Assembly (NCBI GenBank): GCA_012730045.1
Contig: JAAYBR010000001.1
Span: 18,507-82,506 of the forward strand
Direction of reading: 5' to 3'
DNA: 64,000 nt
Source: Candidatus Hydrogenedentota bacterium
GTDB taxonomy: Bacteria; Hydrogenedentota; Hydrogenedentia; Hydrogenedentales; CAITNO01
Shown here in pieces: positions 24,958 to 33,851 of the stretch. Each line of letters opens with the position of its first letter. The stretch's first letter is position 1. The notes below the pieces were generated by a model. It searched no databases, was not told the origin of the DNA, and saw only the letters and a list, made by a program, of their open reading frames with translations. Position numbers and translations under genes: made by a program.

Positions 24958-25815
24958 CTATTTCCCCGCGCGCGGCGCGCGGCGGAGAAGGCGCGGGGCG
25001 AGAGCCGCGACCAGGTAGGCGGCCCCGGCGATCAGGATGATCACGGGGCCCGCGGGCCAGTCGGGGCGGTAGCTGACGGTGAGTCCGGCGACGCAGAACA
25101 GGGCGCACAGGACCGCGGCCCCGGCCATCATCTGGAGGAGGGACCCGGCGAAGCGGCCCGCGGCCGCCGCGGGCAGGGTGAGCAGGGCGATGACCAGCAC
25201 GACGCCGACGACCATGGACAGGGCGACGACGGTGAGGGCGGTCATGGCCAGCAGCAGCAGGTAGTAGGCGTCGGCGGGCAGGTTGCGCAGGCGCACAAAC
25301 TCCTCGTCGAAGCACACGGCGAGGAAGGGGCGGAAGAAGAGGGCCGCCAGCCCGAGGATCACCGCGTCGAGCAGGAGCAGGAACCAAAGCCCGCGCCCCG
25401 TCACGAGGAGGATGTTTCCGAAAAGATAGCCCATGAGGTCCTGGTTGTACCCCGGCGTGGCGTGGAGGAAAAGGATGCCCGCCGCCATGCCCACGCTCCA
25501 CACGGCGCTGATGACGGTGTCCTCGCGCTCGCGGTGGCGCAGGGAGATCCACCCGATGAGCCCCGCCGCCGCCAGCGCCGCCGCCAGCGCGCCGTATTCC
25601 GGGCGCAGCCAGTCCCACCCGCGCGTCACGCTGAGGTACCGCGCCGCGCCGAGCCCGCCGAGCACGCAGTGCGCGACCCCGGCGGCGATGTAGGTGATCC
25701 GCCGCACCACGACATAGGACCCCACCACGCCGCAGGCCACGCTGACCAGCAGCGCGGCCAGCAGGGCGTTGCGCGCCAGGGGATACGCCGCCACAGCCAG
25801 CCAGAAGTCACCCAT
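24958..25815 (-). CDS. znuB: Metal ABC transporter permease, ZnuB family
   Basis: A 285-residue inner-membrane protein with eight or nine hydrophobic segments, belonging to the ABC-3 family that imports Zn2+ or Mn2+. Family elements include 'NALLAALLVSVACGVVGSYV', 'ITYIAAGVAHCVLGGLG' and, near the end, 'VGVVLVIALLTLPAA', which is diagnostic for this permease family. It overlaps the ATPase gene by 8 bp and is last in a three-gene operon. Zn rather than Mn is suggested by the His-rich loop in the binding protein and the operator upstream, but metal choice is not proven by sequence. Confidence 0.92.
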   Translation of the reverse strand: MGDFWLAVAAYPLARNALLAALLVSVACGVVGSYVVVRRITYIAAGVAHCVLGGLGAARYLSVTRGWDWLRPEYGALAAALAAAGLIGWISLRHREREDTVISAVWSVGMAAGILFLHATPGYNQDLMGYLFGNILLVTGRGLWFLLLLDAVILGLAALFFRPFLAVCFDEEFVRLRNLPADAYYLLLLAMTALTVVALSMVVGVVLVIALLTLPAAAAGRFAGSLLQMMAGAAVLCALFCVAGLTVSYRPDWPAGPVIILIAGAAYLVAALAPRLLRRAPRAGK

Positions 25816-26551
25816 GGCCGCACCCCCCGCCGTCCGCGGCCGCGCTGCCCGGAAGACCCAGCCCCGTGATGTGGCGCATGAGGTCCTCGTCCACCCGCGC
25901 CGTGGGCGGGTGGACGTGCACCGTCCGGTTCACACAGTAGATGACGTCGAGGAAGCGCGAGGCCACCTTCGCGTGGTGCGTGATCAGCAGCACCGTCAGC
26001 CGCCCCCGCAGCCCGTCCAGCACCTCCAGCACCGCCTCCTCCGCCGTCGCGTCCAGGTTCGACGTCGGCTCGTCCAGCAGCAGCAGCTCGGGGTCCGTGG
26101 CCAGGCCGCGCGCGATGAGCACGCGCTGGCGCTGGCCCCCCGACAGGTCGTTGAACCACCGGCCCGCCAGGTCCGACAGCCCGACCGTCGCCAGCGCGCG
26201 GTCCACCCGCGCCGCCCGCTCGCGCCGCGGCTCCCGCGCCCCCAGCCGCCCCATGGCCGCCACCTCGCGCACCCGCACGGGGAACAAGGGGTCGGCGGTG
26301 AACTGCTGGGGCACGTAGCCGACGCGGCGGCGCGCGGCCTCGGGCGGCCCGCCAAAGAGGCGCACCTCGCCGGAGGCAACGGGCAGCAGCCCGAGCACGG
26401 CGCGGAAGAGGGTGGTCTTGCCGCCGCCGTTCGGGCCGACCACCGTCACAAACTGGCCCGGCATCACCGTCATGTCCACCTCCCGCAGCACCGGCTCGGC
26501 GCCGTAGCCGCAGGTGACGCGGCGCAGGGAGACGGCGGGGGAGGGGGTCAT
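25808..26551 (-). CDS. znuC: Metal ABC transporter ATP-binding protein, ZnuC family
   Basis: A 247-residue cytoplasmic ATPase. Walker A 'GPNGGGKTT' (about 38-46), 'GYVPQQFTADPLFPV' (Q-loop, typical of ZnuC/MntB), signature 'DLSGGQRQRVLIARGLA', Walker B 'LLLLDEPTSNLD', and the switch His in 'LITHHAKVA' are all seen. The C-terminal end includes 'HVHPPTARVDEDLMRHITG' and a Gly/His tail (GGGCGHG) that could bind metal. It overlaps the upstream binding-protein gene by 4 bp and the permease gene by 8 bp, so all three are translationally coupled. Confidence 0.94.
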   Translation of the reverse strand: MTPSPAVSLRRVTCGYGAEPVLREVDMTVMPGQFVTVVGPNGGGKTTLFRAVLGLLPVASGEVRLFGGPPEAARRRVGYVPQQFTADPLFPVRVREVAAMGRLGAREPRRERAARVDRALATVGLSDLAGRWFNDLSGGQRQRVLIARGLATDPELLLLDEPTSNLDATAEEAVLEVLDGLRGRLTVLLITHHAKVASRFLDVIYCVNRTVHVHPPTARVDEDLMRHITGLGLPGSAAADGGGCGHG

Positions 26552-27528
26552 CGCGCGAGCCCCTCCGCCAGCGCGCGGGCCATGCGCTCCAGATTCTCCG
26601 CATAGTCCGGCGCCAGGTCGTCCAGCACCACCAGGCGCGCCCCCACGGTCTCGGCCAGCGCCGCAGCCTCCCCCTGCGTGAACTGGGGCTGGGTGAAGAC
26701 GGTTGCCACGCCGGCGTCTTTCATGGCCTCCGCCAGCTCGTTAATCCGCCGCGCGCCGGGACTCTTCCCCGCGCTCTCCAGCGCCTCCTGTTTCAGGCCG
26801 TAGCGGTCGCAGAAATAGCCGAAGGCCGGGTGGTGCACATGCATCACCCCGCCCCGGAACGGGGCCAGCACCTCCGCCACCCGCGCGTGGACGGCCTCCA
26901 GCTCCGCGTCGAGGGCGGCGCGGTTTGCCGCAAAGGACGCCGCCTGCGCCGGGAACGCCTCCGCCAGCGCCGCCTCCATGGCCGCCGCCACCCGCTTGAC
27001 CCGCAGGGGGTCCATCCAGTAGTGCGGGTCCGGCCCCTCGTGGGAGTGATCATGGCCGTGGTCATGGCCGCCGTGCCCCCCTGTGGACGGGGTGGACTCA
27101 ATGGACGCAGTGGACGTGTGCCCATGGGGGCCGTCTTCTGCGCCGCAGTCGAAGTGCAGCAAGTCCACATGTTCCCGAAGGTCAACGATTTTCGGCGACC
27201 CCGGCATGCCGCGCAGCTTCCCCGCCAGTGCCTCCTCGAACGGCATCCCCGCCAGGAAATACACCCGCGAACGGCTCAACTCCTCCATCTGGCGCGGAAG
27301 CACCTGGAAGGTCTCCGCCGCCTGACCCGCCGGCACCAGCACCGTCACCGTCACCGCCCCCCCCCCGATCCGCTCCAGGAAATGGCCGAGCGGGGCGATG
27401 GATGTGGCCACCCGCACCGACCCGGCATCCGGGGACGCCCCGCCGTCCGGAGACGGCGCGGAACCTCCGCACCCCGCCAGGCATGCGGCCAGCAGCCCCG
27501 TCCACACCAAGCCACGCCATCCGCGCAT
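26548..27528 (-). CDS. znuA: Metal ABC transporter substrate-binding lipoprotein, ZnuA-like
   Basis: A 326-residue lipoprotein that delivers metal to the ZnuBC pair. The start at 27528 is chosen because AAAGGAGA lies just upstream and residues 1-20 form a lipoprotein signal ending LAGC (Cys20); the longer open frame has no such site. A His/Asp-rich loop spans about 135-169 ('HGGHDHGHDHSHEGPDPHYW'), typical of zinc-type cluster A-I proteins. Ligand-type residues are visible in 'PDPHYWMDP' and 'HVHHPAFGYF'. The first expected His (in PHxxEPxP) is replaced: the segment reads 'AGQAAETFQVLPRQ', with Glu72. Residues about 138-149 are encoded by a 'TGGACnnnnn' run like the repeats near 10.0 kb. Confidence 0.9.
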   Translation of the reverse strand: MRGWRGLVWTGLLAACLAGCGGSAPSPDGGASPDAGSVRVATSIAPLGHFLERIGGGAVTVTVLVPAGQAAETFQVLPRQMEELSRSRVYFLAGMPFEEALAGKLRGMPGSPKIVDLREHVDLLHFDCGAEDGPHGHTSTASIESTPSTGGHGGHDHGHDHSHEGPDPHYWMDPLRVKRVAAAMEAALAEAFPAQAASFAANRAALDAELEAVHARVAEVLAPFRGGVMHVHHPAFGYFCDRYGLKQEALESAGKSPGARRINELAEAMKDAGVATVFTQPQFTQGEAAALAETVGARLVVLDDLAPDYAENLERMARALAEGLAR

Positions 27529-27567
27529 CCAGTCTCCTTTCGGCGGTGAAGCCGTCGGCAGCACCTC

Positions 27568-27602
27568 GTAAAATGATAATCCATTATTACCAAGGGCGTC
27601 AA
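27568..27602 (-). promoter_or_regulatory. Promoter with overlapping Fur/Zur-like operator before znuA
   Basis: On the minus strand TTGACG (27597-27602), an 18-bp spacer and TATCAT (27573-27578) form a sigma70-like promoter 45 bp before the ZnuA start. An AT-rich imperfect palindrome, ATAAT-CC-ATTAT with flanks (27568-27592), lies between -35 and -10 and stands out in this GC-rich DNA. Its look and place fit a Fur-family (Zur) repressor site, so the importer is probably induced by zinc shortage. The regulator itself is not in the window. Confidence 0.65.
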
Positions 27603-27665
27603 CCCCGGCAGGACCACAGGGTGGGTGGGACGGTTGCCCGTTTTTAAGAGAGCCTTCCGGGGGGA

Positions 27666-27694
27666 TTGACACGGGCGGCAAGAAATGCTATCAT
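27666..27694 (+). promoter_or_regulatory. Sigma70-like promoter for the DUF2339 gene
   Basis: TTGACA (27666-27671), exactly 17 bp, TATCAT (27689-27694), about 70 bp before the start at 27766. The region shares the intergenic space with the divergent zinc promoter. Confidence 0.7.
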
Positions 27695-27765
27695 ACCGTT
27701 AGAGTTCTAACAATCATGCCGGGTCTGAGGCCCACGCGGGGTGGGAACAGGGAAAGGAGACGGTC

Positions 27766-30700
27766 ATGGGTGCCGCGATCTTGCTGGCGCTGGTCGTTGT
27801 GGGCGGACTGGTGGCGGGATATGTGGGCATGTTCCGGTCGTTCTCGCTGGGCCGGCGCGTGAAAGAACTGGAAGACGCCCTGCGGATCCTGGAACAGCGG
27901 GAAGACCGGCAGACGGTGCCCGCGCCGGAAACGCGGGCCGAATCTCCGCCGGCGTCTTCAGCGCCTGCCGCGCAGAGGGCGCCCATCGCGCCGCCGCCGA
28001 TGCCGGCGGAGCCGGTGGTCACGGGGCCGCGGCCCGTGCCGACGCCCCCTCCCGCGCCTGTGACGGTGCGCGTGGAAACCCCCGCGACGCTCCCCCCCGC
28101 GCCTGTGACGGCGCGCGTGGCCCCCTCCGCCGCGCCCGCCCCCGCCCTTTCCGCGGCGGCGCGGGTGGAAACCGCGCCCCCCGGAGCGCCCAAGCCGCCG
28201 GCGATGTCCCCGGAGATCACGGGCCGCGGTCTGGAAATGATGCTGGGGATGCGGGGCATCGTGTGGGCCGGGGTGGCGATGATGCTGGTGGCGTCGGCCT
28301 TCTTCCTCAAGATGGCCTTCGACAACGCGTGGATCGGCCCGGCGGGGCGTCTGGCCATGACGGCGGCGGCGTCGCTCGCGGCGATGGGCCTGGGGCAGCT
28401 CGGTCGGCGGCGGGGGTACCGCGTGATTTTCTACAGCCTTTCCGGCGGCGGACTGGCGGGGCTCTATGGGGCGGTCTTCGCGTCCGTGCACCTGTACAGT
28501 CTGCTGTCGCCGGGGGCGGCGCTGCCGCTGGCGGTATTGGTGACCCTGGGGGCGGTGGGGCTTTCGGTGTGGAACGGGGCGGAGGCGTTGGCGCTCATCG
28601 CGCTGCTGGGCGGCTACGCAAGCCCGGTGCTGCTCTCCACGGGGGAGAACCGGCCCGACGCCTTCTTCCCGTACCTGTTCGTCCTGTCGCTGGTGGCCTT
28701 CGGCACCTCGCTGGCGCGGCGGTGGCGCTGGGTGAACGTGACGGCCTTCACCTGCGTGACGGCGCTCTACCAGATGTGGCATGTCTCCTCGTTCTCGGCG
28801 GAGTTTCAGCGGCCGGCGGTGATGTACGCCATGCTGTTCTATGTCTTCTTCCTTCTCGTGCCGACGGTGTTCGGCCTCGTGCGCCGCGCGCCGGGGCGCG
28901 TGCCGGAGATGACGCTGGTGGCGGTGAACGCCGCGCACGGGTTCTACGCCCTGTACATGAGCCTGCACACCCTGAACCCCGGGGTGCTGGGGTGGCTGCT
29001 GGCGGCGCAGGCGCTGTTTGCCTTGGCGCTGTACCTGCTGTGGACGGTGCGCGTGCGGGGGGACCGGCCCATGGCCGAGTGCCTGCTCGTGGTGGCGATC
29101 CTCCTGATGCTGGCGGCGGTACCCGTGCAGATGCGGGTCTACGGCATCCCGCTGATGTGGGCGCTCCAGGGCTTCGCGCTGGTCTTCATCGCGGGGCGTT
29201 TCCAGAACTTCTTTACCCTGGCGGGCGGGGCGCTCGCGCTGCTGCTGGCGGCGGGCGGGCTGCTCTACCGCCTGCCGATGCACGACGCGCCGTTCCGGCT
29301 GGCCTTCAACGCGCCCTTCGCCTCGTGGATGCTGGTGACGGCGGCCTGGGCGGCGGCGGCGGTTTTCGCCGGTCTCAGGCCCGTGCGCGACTGGACGGGG
29401 GAAAGCCGCGCGGCGGCGGGAGGCTTTGCCGTGGGCGCGCTGGCCCTGCTCGGCGCGGCCCTCAGCCTGGAGTTCGCGCTGGCGTGGGAGTTTAACGGGG
29501 CACACCTGCCCCTGTGGCCGCGCCACCGTGTGGAGACGCTGATCGCGCTGTGGTCCGTGATGACGCTGGTCACCGCCGGGATGGGACGCCGCGCGGGCGG
29601 CCCCTGGCGGTGGGCGGGACTCGCGCCGGTGGTGGTGGCGCTCGCGGCGGCGCAGCTGGGCTTCCGCCACTGGGACTCAGCCTTCACGCTGCTCTTCCTA
29701 AATGAGGCCTTCCTGCCGTATCTTCTGCTGATGGGGGTCCTCCTGGCAATGGCCGGGATCCGGTTCCGGTCCAGGGACGCTGAGGAGGCGGCGCTCGCCG
29801 CCGTGCTCGAATGCGCCGCCGTCGTGCTGCTCGCCGTGACAACGCGGCTGGAGTTCATCCGGTGGGCGGGCACGCTGGAGGGGTCCGCGCCGAACGCCGG
29901 GCCAATGCTTGCGGGGGCCGCGTGGGCGGTGGAGGGGCTGACTCTCACGGCGCTGGGCCTGCGGCCCGGCCGGGCGCACCGCGCTGTCGCGGGCCTGCTG
30001 CTGCTGTCCCTGGCGGTGGGCGGCCTGTTCACCGCCCTGCCCATGCACGCGGACATCTTCCGGCCCCTGGCCAATCTGCCCTTCCTCTGCTGGGTGGCGG
30101 TGGCGGCGTGCTGGGGCGTGGCGGCGCGGCTGCTGCGCCGCAGCGCGGAGATCGGCGGTCCGGCGTCCAACGCCCAGGCCGGCAACGCGGCGGCCTTTGC
30201 CTGTCTCATGCTGTGCGGGTTCGCGCTCCACTTCGAGGCGGACGCCTTCTGGCGGCATGTGCTGCCGCAGGCCGGGGTCCGGGCGCACAACGCCCGCCTG
30301 TACGCGTCCATGCTGGTGATCTGGCCGGCCATCGCGTTGACGGCCGCACGCACCGCCCGCGACCGCGGCGTGGTGTGGCGCGGCGCGGCCCTGGTGCCCG
30401 CCGCCATCGGCGTGCTCGCGGCCCTCGGCATGCTTTTCGACAGGGCCTACCTGCCCGCCTCGTCCTGGCTATTCCTCAACGACGCCTTCCTGCCCTGGAT
30501 GGGCTTGGTGGCGGCGCTCTGCCTGCTGGCCCGGGCGGACTACGGGAACGCGGGGAAAGCCGCCGCCCCGGCGCTGGGGCTGGGGGCGGCGGTTTTGGCG
30601 GCGGCGGCGCTGGCGCTGGAGATGCCCCGCTGGGCGGGCACCCTCACCAGCCTCGACAGCCGCGTGGGGATCAGCCTGGTGTCCGCCGCGTGGGCGGTGG

Positions 30701-30951
30701 AGGCCTTCGCGCTGATCTGGCTGGGCCTGCGGTTCCGGCGGGTGTCCCTGCGCGCGGGCGGCATGGCGCTCTTCGCCGTGACCATGGGGAAGGTCATCCT
30801 CTTCGACACGTCAACCCTGCTCCAATACCAGCGCGTGCTGTCCTGGATGGCCTGCGGCATGCTCCTCGTGGTGGCGGGCTGGGTCTACCACCTCTTCAGT
30901 GCGCGGCTCCTGGAGGAAGACGCGGCGGGCTCAGGCCACGCCGAGCAGTGA
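27766..30951 (+). CDS. DUF2339 giant multi-spanning membrane protein
   Basis: A 1061-residue membrane protein of the DUF2339 family, function unknown. A single N-terminal helix (about 3-22) is followed by a short coiled-coil-like stretch (VKELEDALRILEQRED, about 27-45), a Pro/Ala-rich linker (about 50-145), and then some 25-30 membrane segments that make up the rest. The start of the main domain ('GLEMMLGMRGIVWAGVAMML', then 'FFLKMAFDNAWIGPAGR') matches the family's IG..W...G...L..G..FFLKYA pattern. A repeated 'SAAWAVEGF/GLTLTALGLR' segment recurs near 700 and 965, suggesting internal duplication. AAAGGAGA precedes the ATG. It has its own promoter. Confidence 0.88.
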   Translation: MGAAILLALVVVGGLVAGYVGMFRSFSLGRRVKELEDALRILEQREDRQTVPAPETRAESPPASSAPAAQRAPIAPPPMPAEPVVTGPRPVPTPPPAPVTVRVETPATLPPAPVTARVAPSAAPAPALSAAARVETAPPGAPKPPAMSPEITGRGLEMMLGMRGIVWAGVAMMLVASAFFLKMAFDNAWIGPAGRLAMTAAASLAAMGLGQLGRRRGYRVIFYSLSGGGLAGLYGAVFASVHLYSLLSPGAALPLAVLVTLGAVGLSVWNGAEALALIALLGGYASPVLLSTGENRPDAFFPYLFVLSLVAFGTSLARRWRWVNVTAFTCVTALYQMWHVSSFSAEFQRPAVMYAMLFYVFFLLVPTVFGLVRRAPGRVPEMTLVAVNAAHGFYALYMSLHTLNPGVLGWLLAAQALFALALYLLWTVRVRGDRPMAECLLVVAILLMLAAVPVQMRVYGIPLMWALQGFALVFIAGRFQNFFTLAGGALALLLAAGGLLYRLPMHDAPFRLAFNAPFASWMLVTAAWAAAAVFAGLRPVRDWTGESRAAAGGFAVGALALLGAALSLEFALAWEFNGAHLPLWPRHRVETLIALWSVMTLVTAGMGRRAGGPWRWAGLAPVVVALAAAQLGFRHWDSAFTLLFLNEAFLPYLLLMGVLLAMAGIRFRSRDAEEAALAAVLECAAVVLLAVTTRLEFIRWAGTLEGSAPNAGPMLAGAAWAVEGLTLTALGLRPGRAHRAVAGLLLLSLAVGGLFTALPMHADIFRPLANLPFLCWVAVAACWGVAARLLRRSAEIGGPASNAQAGNAAAFACLMLCGFALHFEADAFWRHVLPQAGVRAHNARLYASMLVIWPAIALTAARTARDRGVVWRGAALVPAAIGVLAALGMLFDRAYLPASSWLFLNDAFLPWMGLVAALCLLARADYGNAGKAAAPALGLGAAVLAAAALALEMPRWAGTLTSLDSRVGISLVSAAWAVEAFALIWLGLRFRRVSLRAGGMALFAVTMGKVILFDTSTLLQYQRVLSWMACGMLLVVAGWVYHLFSARLLEEDAAGSGHAEQ

Positions 30952-31047
30952 CACGATGAGGGCCAGGGCGCCCGAAATGATCATGAGGATTTCCCCGATC
31001 TTCTCCTCGCCGGAAACGTACAGCCCGAGACCGATCGCAAAAATCAC
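30931..31047 (-). CDS. Small hydrophobic membrane protein, 38 aa
   Basis: Not previously an obvious gene because it is short and starts with GTG. A perfect AGGAGG lies 8 bases before the GTG at 31047. The product reads MIFAIGLGLYVSGEEK followed by a 20-residue hydrophobic stretch ending SLLGVA: two hydrophobic segments with an SGEEKIGE turn. It runs opposite to the DUF2339 gene and its last bases overlap the end of that gene by 21 bp. The strong ribosome site and hydrophobic pattern support translation. Function unknown; the organisation of a tiny membrane protein next to a giant one may be chance. Confidence 0.6.
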   Translation of the reverse strand: MIFAIGLGLYVSGEEKIGEILMIISGALALIVSLLGVA

Positions 31048-31328
31048 GGTTCATTCCTCCTGTTGAAGGCGGCGGGCCGCCTGTGCGTCCCGGCGCCGGA
31101 TTCCAAGAATGTCCGCCGAAGTCTAGCACGCCCCCGAAGGCCCGTTCATCCCGTGCGTGCCCCCGCCCGCTTCGCCCACGCCTGTCCGGGATTTCAACTT
31201 TCCTTTCAAACATGAGATTTCAAATCACAGAAAGAACGGACGAGGCAAGGCGTCCGTGCGGGAAGCCGCTGCGGGGGGGCGGACGGAGAGCATCCGGACA
31301 GTTGCTGAAGAAAGCCGCGGGTGGACGG

Positions 31329-32990
31329 CTATTCTGAGAGTTTCCGGAGCAGGTCGCGGCGGGCGGCGCGGAAGGCCGGGATGCCGGTGTCGTAGCTGTC
31401 AAAGTCTTTGACGAGGCGCGCGGCGATCTCCTTTGCGGCGTCGGGGTCCCTCTCCGCGAGCTGGGCGAGGAGCTCGTAGTCGGCGACGCCGTCGCGCATG
31501 GCCTCATGGCGGAGGGAGTCGAGGGGGCCGTTCTTGCCGGGGTAGACGATCCATGGGTCGCCCGCGGGCAGGTAGGGCGGGCCGCCGTGGGGGCGGGTGG
31601 TGTGGGTGACGGGGTCGTCGCTGGCCCAGTGGTTGTATCCCCAGTGCAGGTAGCCGGTGATCCCGTAGCGGAAGTTGATCCAGTGGAGGAGCCGGGTCTT
31701 GATGAGGGGCTGCTCAATGAAGCGGTTGGCGTACTCGCCCTGGGGGAAGACGCAGGTGTAGAACCACACCTCCTCGCCGGCGGCCTGGCGCGCCTGGTAG
31801 TGCGCGAAGTCGTCCTTGAGGAAGTTGAGCTGGGGCACCCAGACGTCCATGGCGCCGACGAGGTCCTTCTCGTGGCAGGCCTCCACGATCCTCAGCTCCG
31901 GCGCGTGCTTGCGCAGGAGCGCGGCGAGGGCGCGGTAGGAGGCCTTGTTGGTCGGCGTGGGCTCGTCGGCCAGATGCTGGAGGTAGATGTCCAGCCAGCC
32001 GTTCTCCTTGAGGTGCGCCACGAGTTTCGGCAGGAACCACGCGTGGAAAGTCTCCGCCCCCGGCGCATCGGGGGCGACATGTTCACCCACCACCTTGCCG
32101 TCGCGCACGACGCGGATGCTGGCGCCAAAATCGGAGTCCCAGCCGCCGGTGCGGCCGCCGAGGTGGCCGCCCTCGATGCGGCCGATGACACCCTCCTCCT
32201 GGAAGATGCGGACCCAGCGGTCGAAACGGCTGAAGTCCACGGTCAGCCCGCCGTCGGCGCCCACGCCGAATTCGGCCAGGCCCAGGGGGGAGATGAGCGC
32301 GACGTTCTGGCGGTGCTCCGCCATGTTCCGCGCGAAGCGGCGCAGGAGGGCGTAGTACTCCTCCGACTCCGGCTCGGGCGAAATATCCATGTGGTTCCAG
32401 TTCACGGAGAACCAGTTGGTCACCCACAGGCGCGACGGCCCGGCGGCGGCGGCGAAGACCTCCAGTTCCAGCGGCACGGCGGCGTTGAACCCGCCGGCGG
32501 GCGTCATGGCGGACACGCGCGCCATGCCCCGGTAGAGGCCGGGGGCGGCGTCCATCGGCACGTCCACGGTGATCCAGACGGGCCGCGCCTGCCCCGGCCC
32601 CAGGTCCATCGTGTCCGTTTCCATCAGCACGTCGGGATAGTCGGCGGGCGGCTTGCGCAACTGGTCATTGGAGGGTTTCTGCGAGGGCCGGTCCACGTAG
32701 ACGTAGCCGACCACGCGCGGCGCGCGCGCGGTGAGGACCGCGCCGGAGGGGCCGGTCATCGGGTCCGCGGCCACGCGTACCGCGGTGAGGGGGTGTTCCG
32801 CGCGGACGACCACCTGGAAGGTGGCCTGCTCGCCCCGGGCGGCCTCCAGGGGCGGCACGGGTTCGGCGCCGGGCCGCGCGTCGGCGAAGACTTTTTCCAG
32901 GGGGTCAACGAGCCAGACCGCGACGGGATCGGCGGCGGCGGACACGGCGCACAGCGCCATCGCGCACAGGCACAGGAACGGCTTCATCAT
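31329..32990 (-). CDS. DUF4091 domain exported protein (glycoside-hydrolase-like)
   Basis: A 553-residue protein with a signal peptide (about 1-21, MMKPFLCLCAMALCAVSAAA). After a beta-rich N-terminal region (about 30-190), a barrel-like central part holds 'WFSVNWNHMDISPE' and 'DEPT', and the C-terminal DUF4091 domain has 'GYLHWGYNHW', 'GGPPYLPAGDPWIVYPG' and 'LRHEAMRDGVADYELL', the family signature. Such proteins are believed to act on glycans outside the cytoplasm; no substrate is proven. The start at 32990 is preferred because GGGAGAG is 8 bases upstream and the signal peptide starts there; the longer frame adds an unlikely Arg-rich tail. Confidence 0.87.
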   Translation of the reverse strand: MMKPFLCLCAMALCAVSAAADPVAVWLVDPLEKVFADARPGAEPVPPLEAARGEQATFQVVVRAEHPLTAVRVAADPMTGPSGAVLTARAPRVVGYVYVDRPSQKPSNDQLRKPPADYPDVLMETDTMDLGPGQARPVWITVDVPMDAAPGLYRGMARVSAMTPAGGFNAAVPLELEVFAAAAGPSRLWVTNWFSVNWNHMDISPEPESEEYYALLRRFARNMAEHRQNVALISPLGLAEFGVGADGGLTVDFSRFDRWVRIFQEEGVIGRIEGGHLGGRTGGWDSDFGASIRVVRDGKVVGEHVAPDAPGAETFHAWFLPKLVAHLKENGWLDIYLQHLADEPTPTNKASYRALAALLRKHAPELRIVEACHEKDLVGAMDVWVPQLNFLKDDFAHYQARQAAGEEVWFYTCVFPQGEYANRFIEQPLIKTRLLHWINFRYGITGYLHWGYNHWASDDPVTHTTRPHGGPPYLPAGDPWIVYPGKNGPLDSLRHEAMRDGVADYELLAQLAERDPDAAKEIAARLVKDFDSYDTGIPAFRAARRDLLRKLSE

Positions 32991-33851
32991 GGCGGACTCT
33001 CCCTCGTTTCGCGGCGGCAGCCGCGCCGGGGTCCATGATACCCCCCGTTCCACGAAAAAAGCGAACGGGAAACAGTCCCTGGGTCGCCGGATAAGGAATG
33101 ACCGTTGGCTCATTGGATGCGGGGAACCTGGGGCGTTCTGACAAGAGGTTGCTTCGCTTCGCTGCTAAGAGAGTACCGGGTTCGCTGGAGAGGCCGCGCC
33201 CCTGGGATCGCCAAGCTTCCCCTTGGCTTTCGGGGAAACACGGATCGAACAGGCCCGCGCGGAAGAACCCAAGAGGCCAAGCTGGAGCTTGGCGAGCCCA
33301 GGGGGCGCGCGGTTTGGGCGATGGAGGGAGCCGAAGCCGCGGCGAGACGGGAGGGGCGCGCGGCGTCTCCTTTTGGAGTGCGGCGGCAACGACGCCGCTT
33401 TGGTTCCCGGAAAAGAGCTGCCGGGAGGGGTGCGGCATGGATCATCCCCGGGAAAAGCGGTGTCGCCGCTTCGCTCTGCCACCGCACTCCATATAACAGA
33501 CGGACCCGCCAAGGACGTGCGGGGGCTCCCGCGACGTCTGACGCCTGACCCGCCTTTCTTCAACGACATTCCCGCCGCCGGGCGGTCTGGGGCTCGCAAT
33601 TGCGAGGCGGCCGCCCCGGGCCGCCGCGGCAATCTCTTGTCGGAAGGCCTCGGGTTCTCCACATCTCATGGGTGAACGCACACCTTTCGCACCGCCGAGG
33701 CATTCAGCGCGAACCCCCAAGGGGTGCGGTCCCTCGAACACGTCCACGACCGTTTCTTATCCGGCGATTCGGGATCCCTGACGCGTTTGCTTTCCCCCCT
33801 CTCCTGTGGCAGACTGGGACACCAGCGGACGACACCTTGGAGGGTTTGACG
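32991..33851. repeat. Gene-free stretch of about 860 bp rich in dispersed repeats
   Basis: No frame here looks coding. Bases about 33140-33175 carry a degenerate 'ACAAGAGGTTGCTTCGCTTCGC' unit (also near 49745 and 63765). Bases about 33188-33310 hold two inverted 'CCCTGGGATCGCCAAGC...' type units like the one at 8186 and 21262. Bases 33374-33410 carry a 'GGAGTGCGGCGGCAACGACGCCGC' hairpin. Bases 33416-33599 are a long repeat found inverted at the right window end. A short leader with the heparinase-like ribosome site follows. Confidence 0.75.
33416..33599 (+). repeat. About 185-bp dispersed repeat, copy A
   Basis: From GAGCTGCCGGGAGGGGTGCGG to GGTCTGGGGCTCGCAA. It matches, in reverse orientation, bases 63816-64000 at the window's right end with only a few differences seen by eye. 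It has no open frame of note and no clear terminal inverted repeat or target duplication. Confidence 0.88.

Noticed and set aside
32991..33851. Small genes in the repeat-rich stretch before the heparinase-like gene
   Set aside because: Several open frames of 60-170 codons exist on both strands, but all are made of repeat units, lack ribosome sites and have no conserved motif.
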